A DNA stretch of 64,000 bases from Saturnia japonica (taxonomy: Eukaryota; Arthropoda; Insecta; Lepidoptera; Saturniidae): contig CM065325.1 of the NCBI GenBank assembly GCA_033032175.1, positions 10,444,930 through 10,508,929 on the forward strand. The letters are read 5' to 3'. The notes under the pieces are model-generated. The model saw only the letters and a list, made by a program, of their open reading frames with translations. It searched no databases and was not told the DNA's origin. How positions within the stretch are numbered: position 1 is the first letter of the stretch; the number at the start of each line of letters is the position of its first letter. Shown here in pieces: positions 39,191-50,676 of this stretch. The position numbers and the translations under genes were made by a program.

Positions 39191-39980
39191 GTGTGGAAAA
39201 GTTGAATGAAAGTTTACTTGAATCGTACGCAACGCAAATACTTCAGCTTTAGGTTATAACGCATTGTTTGAAAAAAATATGTGTTTCTATTATTAACGAA
39301 GAACTAGAAGACATTGTCAGTGTCAGTTTTTAAAGATGGCAATAATGCAGAACAGAAGGCATAATAAAATAACATTAGTTTTCCTTTACTTTCCTCCCCT
39401 TTTCCTCTTCACCCCTGTACAAAATCCTGGCAACATCCTTGTTTGGTAGTAATACTTGATAGCAAGTTCCCTTTGAAGGTAGCGTGTTAATAAGAATATA
39501 TAAGTTAAAAAAACACTTAATTAACTTAGAAAATAATGAAAACAAAAAGTTATTAAACACATATAAATATATAATTTAGTAATAAAAATAAATATACGAA
39601 GGTCAATGCTGTTTACGAACGAACATACGAGTAATGTTGTTTTTCAATAAATAAACTATGGGTATGTTATGAAGCAATAAATCTAATAAATAGGTTAACC
39701 GAGTTTATAACAAGTTTATAATTACATAGATGTATATGTACAATGTACATATTGCAGAAGACGCGACGTCGCGGTCATTTCGAACACCTGTGAGTACGAA
39801 CTATATTATGTTAGGTGGAAAATATTTACCAAGATGTCTATAAAATTATTTTCTACATATTAAAATGTACTATTTATTTACTTAGCCATATGTATTAGAT
39901 CTCAAAGTTGTTTTTTCCTGGCAATACGATATCTCCGTTAATTATTCGTAATAAATTAATGGCTCAAATATTATTTTAAA

Positions 39981-40265
39981 GCAATGATGCTTAGTGGTAG
40001 CGTGTACGGACTCCGCCTCGATCGATGTTAGTTCGAGTGCCAGCAATGAGCATTAACTTTCGGTGAAGGAAAACATCGTGACGAAACCATAGCATGGCGG
40101 TAGGGCTTTTTCTAATGCTCGCCTGTCTAGTTACCACACTCAAGTTGAAAATTTATCATCAAGCACCGATAAGTGTGTTCCGGCAACTGCACTTGAGAGC
40201 TAGACTTTCACTAGCCTTAGCGTGCTACCATGAGATTGTGACTAAACCTCTCAAACGATAAACAA
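39981..40265 (+). repeat. tRNA-derived SINE family B, full-length copy
   Basis: 'gatgcttagtggtagcgtgt' (A-box), 'gttagttcgagtgcc' (B-box), 'actttcggtgaaggaaaaca', 'cgcctgtctagttaccacac', 'gtgtgttccggcaactgcac' and 'ctagccttagcgtgctacca'. It is the clearest reference copy in the window. Confidence 0.82.
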
Positions 40266-40571
40266 TAATATTTTCTTTAATAAAATTGAGTTTAAAAATA
40301 TGTAAAGGATGTCATCTATTGATGCTAATGAAAAATTATTCAGGGCGCCATCTATTAAAACTTTAACTAGTATGATAGCTGTTAGATTGTTTACATTATT
40401 TAATATAAGTGATATTCCCACGGGTCAGCTAGTTTACTTATCGTTTAATATAATACAACATTAAAGCATTCTTCATCTTCAATAGTTTATTGAGATTTTC
40501 AGTTTAATCTGTAAATTTTCACACCTATTTAGCTATCTATCTATACTATTATTATAAAGAGAAACCTACCT

Positions 40572-40770
40572 CATTAGTCTAGTTAGTGGTCGTAAGTTGT
40601 ACTGCTATGCTGGAGGTTCTGGGTTCGAGTCCCAGGTCGAGCAAAGTGTTATTGTGTTTTTCTATGAAATTCTGAGTAGCAGCTCGGAGTTTGGCTTTGT
40701 GCCCGATTAATGGCGATAGACTCGCTCCCTATTTCATGGGACCTAAAAACGTACCCGGCTAACTGTGGGT
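40572..40770 (+). repeat. tRNA-derived SINE family A, 3'-truncated
   Basis: 'ctagttagtggtcgtaag' (A-box), 'gggttcgagtcccaggtcga' (B-box), then the same body as 23831-24090 up to 'cggctaactgtgggt'. The ATGTT tail is missing. Confidence 0.85.
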
Positions 40771-41300
40771 AGGGATGAACCTTTTCATTCGATACTGAGT
40801 ACTGGTATCGAACCAAACCACCATTCAATTCTGAGTAGTGGTATCGAATCAATTGGCGTCACGATATTGCCCCCGCCCTGGGCCCTTAGCCAGTTAGCGG
40901 GCGTGATAATGAATAGCGGTGCGGGGCGGAGGAGCAGGCGGTTATATTTGATTGATAATTATTGTTTTATGAACAATCGATAGTAATTGTTATTATCGCT
41001 ATATTATAAAATAAAAATTTCCCATTGCGTCTGTCAGTCTCTCTGAAATCTGAACATAATAAACAACAAAATTAAACTACTGACTTTTTCATTGCTATTA
41101 TTCACAAGTGAGTTATAGAGTATCATTGAAAATTATTATATTCATTCGAGCAATGACATAAGCACATAAAAGCTTCAAATTACATAATTTTACTAACTGC
41201 ACATTTACTAATTGTTTCTCTAAATAAACTTTTTATGTACTAAATAAAATTATTTTTTATTATTATTTTCTTCACAAGTGTGTTGAATAACGTCGTATGA

Positions 41301-41410
41301 TACACGTGTGTATTGGTGATTACCGTCCTCGGCTCTCTTAAGACCCTCACGGCCTCACCTAACGGCTCGGGTCTCAATGGCGCCTCAGCGGTAATCACCA
41401 ACATTACACA
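41301..41410. repeat. Palindromic element with 'ttggtgattaccg' arms
   Basis: Left arm 'gtgtgtattggtgattaccg', right arm 'cggtaatcaccaacattaca', about 20 bp with one or two mismatches. The loop (about 60 bp) is GC-rich and contains 'gaccctcacggcctcac' and 'ggctcgggtctcaatgg', which can pair further ('gagaccc' type). It is probably a small MITE. Confidence 0.65.
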
Positions 41411-42559
41411 CTTGTACCATAATGTACTATTAAAAATTACTTGATATTTAATTAACCTGTATTTATTTTGGCGCGTTTAGTAGAAGGTAAAATTTAGAGC
41501 ACCATGGTGACGGAAGTGCGTCATGATTATAATGTAAACTAATTTTACTGACTTTTTTGTTTTATTGTGTAAAAATGATTTAACAGTCTATATATAAACA
41601 TTATTTGAATCAACAGTAAAATCAATTTATATTTTAATTATTGCCGGCTAACTTCAGCAAGTTGTTGGCATAGACAAACTCGTTGACATCTAGAATCTCT
41701 TTCTTATTATGGCTTCAGCCTGTGTAGGAAATTTCGCCAATGTCAAGGTTTCGACGTCCATACATTAGATTTTCATTTGAATTTTATTTTATAGTTACAG
41801 ATATGTTTTAATGATCGACCTTATCTATAATATATACGTATTATACAACCTCTTACTACGCAGAATTTATCAGTATCAGTTCTGTAACGGGCTAGTTTAT
41901 CAATATTCCAGATCGGTGCGTTGATACCGGCGGCTTACGTGAAACGTCGACCTCCGGTTAGTCGCGAATTTATATGCAAATGAGGCGGGTTGATGCGTAA
42001 ATAACCGCTAACTTATGGTATTACACCTACTTTATATCCATTCTTCTGTTTCAAAGCAGAAGGTATTGTTTACGGTTTCAAAAAATATCTATTATATGTT
42101 GAGACTTCTAAAGCTGAGACAATAGTTTTTATATTGTTTATCTATTGACTTTGAAAGGGTATAGGTGTTGTCATAGTTTATCACTGTAGTCAAATTCTAC
42201 AGGACTGTTAGTCTTGTAAGCTGATTAGAATATTATACTTAAAACTTTTGGTACTATGGTTAAAATTTTTATTTAATTGTGGTTATACCATATATTGAGG
42301 TCAGAAAAGAAACCATTTGCTTTTTGTCTTTATTAGAGGGTAAATTTTAAAGCTGCGCGTGCATCACGTGAACAAAGTGTGACATGAAAATAGCCAACAA
42401 CGATAATAACGTGACTTCATTTTACTGAATCAACAACTCATTAAAAACTAACTCTTTTACTAATAATTACTCATCACTGTATAATTAAACATTATTTTTA
42501 TGAAATAAAAATGTTTTTTACATTCCATTGAAGACTGATTTTTATAAAAATTACAAGGT

Positions 42560-42840
42560 TCGTCTTCTTCTTCTTCGTAACTTGGCAACTAGTTTTCTTT
42601 ATTGAAGACCACTACTGCTATTATCAAGTGAATGTTGAGTGTCTCAGTGTCCTATAGTTCAGTTATAGTACAGTTGTTTAGTTCAGTATTCTAACAAAAT
42701 GGTGGCTCTTGTTACTTTTTTTGGCATATCAGAATTCATGGTCCGTGTTATTATTTTCAATTCACTTCACTTGTTCATAATAACAACGCTCATTCATGCA
42801 AAATTCCACCTTTATTACACAATATAGGGTCAAACAAAAT
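42560..42840 (+). repeat. Repeat J, copy 3
   Basis: 'cttcttcttcttcgtaactt', 'ttattgaagaccactac', 'tattatcaagtgaatg', 'tattctaacaaaatggtggc', 'caattcacttcacttgttca' and 'caatatagggtcaaa'. It is the longest forward copy. Confidence 0.72.
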
Positions 42841-43669
42841 ACATTATTATGAATCAAAAACTAAAAACACTACATGACTATATGAATAATCACAAAATTA
42901 CCCATAATTTAATTAATAATTGGTATAATTTATATTCAGTTAATTATAAGCTTTCTCTGACTTATGGAGTACGCTCATATAAAAGATTTCCTTACAATGT
43001 AACTTCCGAAGTATTGTAAGAGTCTAAGCGACAGATATTCAACACGAGGGTGCTAGATACAAATTTTCGTAAAAGGCCAGGCTAGTAGAATACGAAACTT
43101 CATCGACTAAAACGGTGTTCGAACGCGCTACTACTGACCCCATAGTATATTATGTTCCAAGCAAATTCACGTCATAAATCGAAACTAACAAACAAGAAAC
43201 GACATGGAAATTACTTTGACCACATTCCGTACATCATGTTTATTATATCCCATAGAGTATAATCATGGAACGTTACTGCGTGTTTTGTATGACATTTGAT
43301 AGTAGGTCAAGAGTTATAATACATCTATCTATATATAATATATAAAAGTTGATGTTTGTACCTATATGTATAATATGGAATTGATAAACTCCAACACCGT
43401 TTGACCGATTATCATGAAAGTTGGTAGATCTAGGTGTTTTAATGGAGAATGTTCTTATGCTATCCCTGAAAGCTATAGGTGGCGTTGTGATCCAGTTGTT
43501 GACTACTGGAAAGGGTAGAAAAACTTATATAGGGCTAACTAGTAACTTATATTTTAATTTATGAATTATTAGTTAGATAATATTAAAGAAAATATAACGA
43601 ATTTTTGACATAGACTGATTTTGTAGACTAAAATTCCTGTTTTTTCCACTTTTTTTAAATACATCTAAA

Positions 43670-43900
43670 ATAGCAAACAAGTATACGGCCCATCTGATGG
43701 TAAGCGGCTACCTTAGCCGTTGGTGTTTGTAATGTCATAGGTATGAACTAGCGCGTTGCCAACCTAGAATTCCCCTACCTCAATGAGATCTGGATAGCCC
43801 AGGTACTGACCGCTGGAACACCACTCAAGGTTATTTGAATGTAATCTGCTGTAGGGTGGAGGAGGTTTTTCACCAGTCGGACTGCCACAATTAGGTTTCC
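43670..43900 (+). repeat. Dispersed repeat C, copy 3
   Basis: 'gcaaacaagtatacggccca', 'ctgatggtaagcggctacct', 'gcgcgttgccaacctag', 'gtagggtggaggagg' and 'caccagtcggactgcc'. Confidence 0.7.
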
Positions 43901-44312
43901 AATATGCTTTAAATCTAAATAAGTATTGAAAGATCATTGTTTTTGTTGTATTTGTATACGTATAATATTACCAAGTAGCCTAGGTATTTAAAAGATTACC
44001 CTTTGTATAAGCCATATAATCCAGTTACAATAATTATTTTATTTACATCTTAAACTATGGCATCGGCGCGGCGCGAGTTAGCAATTAACTTAGATAAAAC
44101 GTGTATGCGGGTGCATTGCAGTTAGTTACGGTACGCGAACTTATCTAAATGCGGTTAAGTTGTACTACATTCTAAATTCTAATACTTTCACTTTTTTATA
44201 TTAAATATAATTTTCAGGTTTTCATTGAACGTCATTGTTTAACAAAAAAAAAGTACATTATTGCAAAGGCCGTGAAACAGGCAATTGCCATTTCCACCGA
44301 GGTATATATAGT

Positions 44313-44594
44313 GCTTTTCTCAAACATGTATGGAAATATTGTCATTATTTTCGAAAAAAGAACACGCGAAGTATCGAATTTATGGACAAAGAGAATCAAA
44401 TCCATTGCAGGAGCGTTTTTTGATTTTGAAACATTACAACACCCAGCAATGTTGTATGAAAAGGCCTTCTGGGGTTATTAAATACTCTTTGATTGGATCT
44501 ATTTTATTATTCTTGGCAGGTCCGTAAATTCAATACTTCGCCTGTTCTTTTTTCGAAAATAATGACAATATTTCCATGCATGTATGAGAAAAAA
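44313..44594. repeat. Long inverted repeat (foldback), arms about 75 bp
   Basis: The left arm (44313-44387) and right arm (44520-44594) are near-perfect complements. Shared blocks include 'tggaaatattgtcattattt', 'tcgaaaaaagaac' and 'cgaagtat'. The loop is about 130 bp. The open frames here come from the arms and loop and have no known domain. A transcript would fold into a long hairpin. Confidence 0.88.
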
Positions 44595-45529
44595 CAATTG
44601 TTAGTTTATGAAAAAAATGAACTTATTCGAAAAACTCTTTTCTTTATTTATCATTAGGGGCACGGCAGTGCGCTCTCCAAGACGAGCATGGCCGTACCAT
44701 CTTTTTCTCGAAGCGACTCACGGCGCTTTTGAACCCCTGTAACTTCGTTGTGTATAAAACAACAAGTTTGAATTTTTAGAGATCAAGAGTAGATACTATG
44801 ACTGGCTGTATTGCCTATATACCTAATAAGTTACCTTATAAGTTACGTATTATCCCTAGTCAAAGTTCTTTAATTTTGTCACTGACACACTCACCGATCA
44901 TCGAAACTCTAAGGTACTTCTAGTAGTCTTACATACTTCAAATTTTAAATTTTAGTCAAAGTTTAGCATATAAAGGAAGGAAAAAATAAAAAATCCCGAT
45001 TATCGAAGAACTGACCCTGACATGAAACCCAAGTACCCAGCCAACCTAAAGAAATATTTAAATACAGACTTAGCAAAATGATTTCATAATCTGATAAAAA
45101 TCGAAGGTCTGGAGTACCTGATGTGGAACACTAAGAGCCCTGCTAAAATATAAGAACTATCGAAATATTGCCTTAGTAAAAGTTATTCATTCAATCTGGT
45201 CAGCATTTTCTAATGGTCCACAAAAATCTCATGTGAAAACTGATGTGGACCCCAAAGAGCCCAGCCAAACTGTAAAAGATATTGAAAAAAGGCCGCTTTA
45301 TTGAAAATGAGCTCTGTGGAACACGAAACCCTCGCCGTTCAGACGTATTATTTTCTGAACGCAGCGTTAAAGCCCTCTGACGCGCGTTCATATGAACAGG
45401 GCCTAGGGGCAAAAATTAAGAGCAATAAATTGAATCAACATGATAGGCGTTTTCTGATTATCGATATTATGAAATTCCAGTATCTGATTTAGAAACATCA
45501 TAATAAACTACAAAAAGAAATGAAATCCA

Positions 45530-45800
45530 ATCAGTTCCACGACATGTAACAAGAATATGCTTTAACCTTATTGTCTTGTTTTTAATTAAAATGTTTTAGG
45601 CCCATATAAATAGACACCGTGGATTCTAAAGAATGTCATTTAAAGTGTAAAAGATGGGCCAGATTTTAGCCAAAGTTTGCTCCTTTTTATATCCACCTCC
45701 TACACTTGACTGTTTATGAGATTTCACTACTTTTTACAGACAAACCAACTCAATCGAAACTAAGTCCGTTTTTTCAGCATGTTTTTCTTAGGATCGACCT
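45530..45800 (+). repeat. Dispersed repeat, copy 2 of the pair with 5574-5840
   Basis: Same block order as 5574-5840: 'gacatgtaacaagaatatg', 'attaaaatgttttagg', 'gggccagattttagcc', 'tttttatatccacctcctac' and 'cagcatgtttttcttagg'. Confidence 0.7.
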
Positions 45801-47754
45801 TTTTAATACGTCTGCACACCGCGGGTTACAAAATATTATTAAAAAAAAAAACAAGAGTAAAATCAAGCGTGAAAAAGAATTGCAGAGTACGTATATTCAT
45901 TTTTTAGACTCTAGAAGAAATAATTCACTTTTGGGTTTGCAGCGACATCGACTACGAATGTGGCGTTTGTAATTTATACCTATTCTAATTTTGAAAACAA
46001 ATAAAGTGTTCATGAATAAAATAAAAAAATTAAATATTGAGACACTCGATTCAGCCTTAAGCCTTGCGTTATTTATATTTAAAAAAAAGCAATAAATGAC
46101 GACCACCTTACACATTTCACATTAATTACTCGCTTCAGCGCTCACAGCTACCTGCCGGCCATTCATTAAACGTTTTAATAATTATTATAAATATAAATAA
46201 TTTTTATTATCATTTATCATAGGTTTTATCATAATTTTGCATCTAACGTGATTAGAAGAAATCGTGTCGCGACCCGTCTCAGTTACTACACAGTACTTAT
46301 TATTAGTCGAAGTAAGTACCATTGAAGTTTCCCACGATGTTTTCCATTACCGTCGAGAATGTGAGAAATTGCAAAAAAAGTACTGGCTTCGTATCTCTAA
46401 TAACCTACTGAGTCTCAGCCTTGAGAATTATAAAAATGGGAATACCTGCTATTTACATCCAGCAAAATAAAAATTGTATTCATATGTAACGTGTTTTGCA
46501 TTCAGTTTAAATAAATAAAGCTCCCTCGTAAACTTTTTTTGACCCTCGCAGCTGACCCTTGTTAATATACGCCCAAGTTTCAAGGCCGCTTTATAAGATG
46601 GGAACCTTTATTTCGCCATACGACCCTAATTTATATGGTATGTAAAATAAATATGAAAATAAAATTAAATATAAATAATATAATTAATAATAAATATTCA
46701 TGTATGTATGAAAAATAGATTAAGTAGGTAAATTTTTTATTTTGCATTATAATATGAAGTATGCAAAAAAATATATTTTAAAATAAAATAAAAACTTCTG
46801 TTGCTTCACTTGCATATTTAGCTTCATTTAAAAATTCTTTATGGTATTTTATAATTCTACTGTTTTACTGTATTAAGACCAAAATCTTTGTAACAAGTGA
46901 CAATAACAGAAGAAATTTATCTTAGCGATTTTATAGGACATAAATAAGCTAAATTGAGTTTTAAATATTTACATTATCAATTGGTATGGGGATTTCATGG
47001 AACTCCGTATTCGTAACAGAAATTATTGGATATCCGAAACCGGTAAACGTATTCGATATATAACTTCGGATATGAATAAAGTTGACCGAGATACGGTTGA
47101 GTACAAAAAAAATACAATTAAAGTTGCTTCCCGCTGTTTGTCCCTATGTACGCTTAGATATTTTAAACTATACAAAGGACTTTAATGCAGTTTTCAGTAC
47201 CTTTTAGATAATTTTTTACGGAATGATTTTTTATATAATAGATTCCATTTCAGTTTTTTTATAGTAGAGAAAATTCTATGATTTTTAATCAAGTCGTCAA
47301 AAAATGATTTTCAGTCACGTACATGGCTTACGCTGGCTAAACCCTATAAGATATGTATATAAAAATAATTTTCTAAATAATTGTAATTCTTTAAAAACCC
47401 CAGAGAAAAGTCCGCCTTGGCATAAGTCTATTTTCTAAGGTTGACTCACAGTAACCATTTATATCTTCAACATAATAATTAAGAATATTATGTTATTTGC
47501 GAAGCTATTTTCTTCAATTCAGTATAAATCTTTGTCTAGATGAGTTTGTTTGCTAACTTGGGCATTTAATGAAGATTGAAATTATCCTTTACAGTTTTCC
47601 ATTTATATGAATACCATAGAAGATATCAGGAAAACAAAATTACGCGTGATCTAAGAAATCCCACTCAACAAAATAAGTCTCGGTCGGTTGGCCGGCACTC
47701 CCCACCTATGATTAATTGCGCGTCGCGAGCCAAGCGCTCTATTCATACATATGA

Positions 47755-48006
47755 AGTTATATAACACAACCATAACGCCTGTATCCCTGAAGTGTTAGGC
47801 AGAGCTGTACACCTACATTTCGCCAGGTATGTTTTAGGTCTCATGTAACAGGGGGCGAGCCTATTGCCATGAATCGGCACCGAGTCAAACTCCGAGCTGC
47901 TACTGAGAATTTCATGGAAATCCCAATAACACTTTGTGCAACCTGGGTGTCGAACCTAGGACCTCGAGCATAACAGTCGGGTTTAGGATCACTAGGCTAA
48001 TAAAGC
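47755..48006 (-). repeat. tRNA-derived SINE family A, reverse copy
   Basis: Read in reverse it has 'ttagcctagtgatcctaaac' (A-box), a decayed B-box 'aggttcgacacccaggtt', 'agtagcagctcgga' and the tail side 'gggatacaggcgttatgg'. The full family length is present. Confidence 0.8.
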
Positions 48007-48669
48007 AGTTATGATCTATCAATATTATAGCAATATACTCTAAATGAGGCTTTTTAAATGTAAAATACACCACTTTTTAAACAGTACCCGTGCGAAGCTG
48101 GGGCGGGTCGCTAGTAACAAATAATTATCAAAACTAAAGTTAATATTGTTGACCTACAAATAATACCTATTTTACTTATTTATGCAATTAATTCAAAAAT
48201 GTAATCTAAACTATCCGATATCCAAATTAATTAATATCCGTATCCATAATTTATCCATTATTTGGAGTTATTCAAGTCGTCAACTTTTCGTGAAAAACTC
48301 CTCACTACAACAGAATTCACCCATACAAGCTTTTCTTTTTCTTGAAGCTTAACGTTCAGGTCGTTGATATGTTTAAAAATGAATGCTAAGCAAGTAATAG
48401 TAGCCACATATGCTTTTTCGCTTAGAAAACTTTAAACACAGTCTTTGCACCATCTTAAGCTCACTATGTTATGTATAGAACACAATATTGGAAAGAATTT
48501 CCTTACCGGGCGTTTGGCGGATGGGAGTTACACGAGAAAAGTGTCCGACCCGACCGACACTTTTGTTTTAAAGTACTACAGGTAATTAAAGAATAGTAAC
48601 TTACTTAAATAACTTTATAAACAAAACTTTAAATTATTTTTGTACATACAATTTTATTACCATTCCTTC

Positions 48670-48775
48670 ATTGTGGTTGTTACTTAAATGCAAAGATTCA
48701 TCGAAATCGTTGGAACCGTTTCCGAGAAACTAATTACATATATATATACAAGAATTGCTCACTTAATATAATAAG
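48670..48775 (+). repeat. Repeat D, copy 3
   Basis: 'atgcaaagattcatcgaaat', 'ggaaccgtttccgagaaac', 'tatatatatatacaagaatt' and 'gctcacttaatataataaga'. Confidence 0.7.
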
Positions 48776-48926
48776 ATATTAAGCGAAAGGAACTTCGTTC
48801 CTACTCGGGTTCTCACGACACGCCTCGAGTGTTATTTATTTATTCAATAACATATTAATAATCGTTAGATGACAGTAATAATATTAACTATGTGTATTAT
48901 AATTTTGGGTAGGTACCTATGTTTTC

Positions 48927-49253
48927 ATGGTTACGTTCATAATATATATAAAAAGCCATACTGGGCAACATTCAATAGCTTATCTCTGTTCGGAAAAAAT
49001 TAAACAATGTTGTATAATATCAAATAATGTCCCCAATTGGTTTTTTCCGATTGATATTTATACTGACCTTTTGTTAGAACTAAAAGTAAAAAGTGAAGGC
49101 CAGTTTACACAATATTATGATGAGAACTTTTTCAATCCGCGACTGCCGTTCACATTTTATGGTCCGCCTACAGTTTTCATTGAAGTTTTAAGTTCACATG
49201 CCTCCAATATCATGGAATATTTTTCTTTACAATGTGTTAACTTTTGGCCATAA
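48927..49253 (+). other. 108-codon open frame, unrecognised
   Basis: The frame includes YDENFFNPRLPFTFYGPP and VFIEVLSSHASNIMEYFS. No domain is recognised, and no splice or promoter signal stands out. It may be chance or a decayed mobile-element frame. Confidence 0.2.
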
Positions 49254-50499
49254 TACACTGGCTCATGATGCAAAAATTGGGGCCTTTATAATTTTGATCA
49301 GTTATAAATAGATCAGCTGAAAATTTTTCAATTTACAATTTACAGTTCAAAATCAAAATCAAAAAATTCTTTATTCAATTTAGCTTATATATTTTAACCT
49401 TTAGTTGCGCATTTGTTTCCGACTGTAACCATACCACGATTTATTATAAACTTGCTTTGTGTTGTTCTCTCTTGAAGGTATTTGAAATAAACGTCTCATT
49501 TTTTCACAATATTTATAGCATTTCTTAAATATCCATACCAAATCCTTTATCAGTGAACTCATCGGATATTACTCAATTTAAAGTTTGTATAGCAACTAAC
49601 ATAAGGCTGTCTTTTGATACTATAAAAAAACTACACGGGGAGTGTCAGAAGCAGCGGCGAGTTGGTCAAATAAATTTAACACGGGTTAAACCGTGGAGCA
49701 CAGCTAGTTAATCGTATAAAGAAAGTGTCACTAACGCATCTCGCCCTAACATTTGATTGCTTGTTATATAAATCGGTGAGAGTGACACGGTATCGTTAAA
49801 TCAAAAAATATCGCTGCAAATTAATTGATTAGGAGAAAAGCTTCACACGAAATAAATCTGTCGTCGGACGTGTTTTATGATACTTTCACATGCACATCTA
49901 TGTATAAAAATATAACGAATATATAGATTGTTTATTGCGTTTGACCACAACAATAAATGATGCTGATTGATATGTGTCCGAAGATAGTGATAATGCCTAT
50001 GAAGCTTAGAATGGAAGCCGGTTCTCAAGTGCAATTCGTAGAGCACACGGATAAAGTCCTTGGTGATATATTGTCACCATGAAGGTTGTTGTAATAAGTT
50101 GCATGAGTAGTAAGTTGAAGTATTCGCCTTTTGAAATGAAAATGTTTTATAACAATTATTATTTCTATACGATGTTTTCTTCAGGATCAAAGAAAGATTC
50201 GTTTTCATCTCTTTCCACACCTTTGAACATGGCGTTTTCTGCTATAGATTTTTTAGTATAGGTATAAATATAAAACAATAACATTTTTCGAAGTGCAGTC
50301 GTGGTCAAACAGTCGATCGCGATCGAACACTTGGCCGGGAAACTTTCAAGTCGATAGCGGGATTTATCGTAACGTATAAAATAAAATGCCTTGAAAGTTT
50401 TACGGCAGTTAATTAGATCCTAGCCACATATCCAATATAATGTAATATAAACTAATACATTGAAAAAAAATTCTTTGTTTTTTTTTTATATCTGAACAG

Positions 50500-50676
50500 A
50501 AATATCAGTGTTTGAAAGGCATAGCTCCTCAGATAACAGATTTGTTCCGATGTGCTTATTTGTGCGAGCAAGAAATGAAAATAATAAAATCTAAATATCC
50601 CAAACGTCTAACTAACGGATGTACCCGTCATCTTGCTTACGACTGGCACTCTGTAAAATTACATGCCGGCCAGTGA
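50500..50676 (+). other. Possible terminal exon, unrecognised
   Basis: A strong acceptor-like tract (T-run then tatatctgaacag at 50499) is followed by 58 open codons: KYQCLKGIAPQITDLFRCAY, then LTNGCTRHLAYDWHSVK, and a TGA stop at 50674-50676. No Met is needed if this is a last exon. I recognise no family. It is supported only by the splice-site quality and the open frame. Confidence 0.25.

Noticed and set aside
44235..44527. Overlapping short open frames in the foldback
   Set aside because: Three frames overlap in the same place because of the palindrome; no domain or codon bias.
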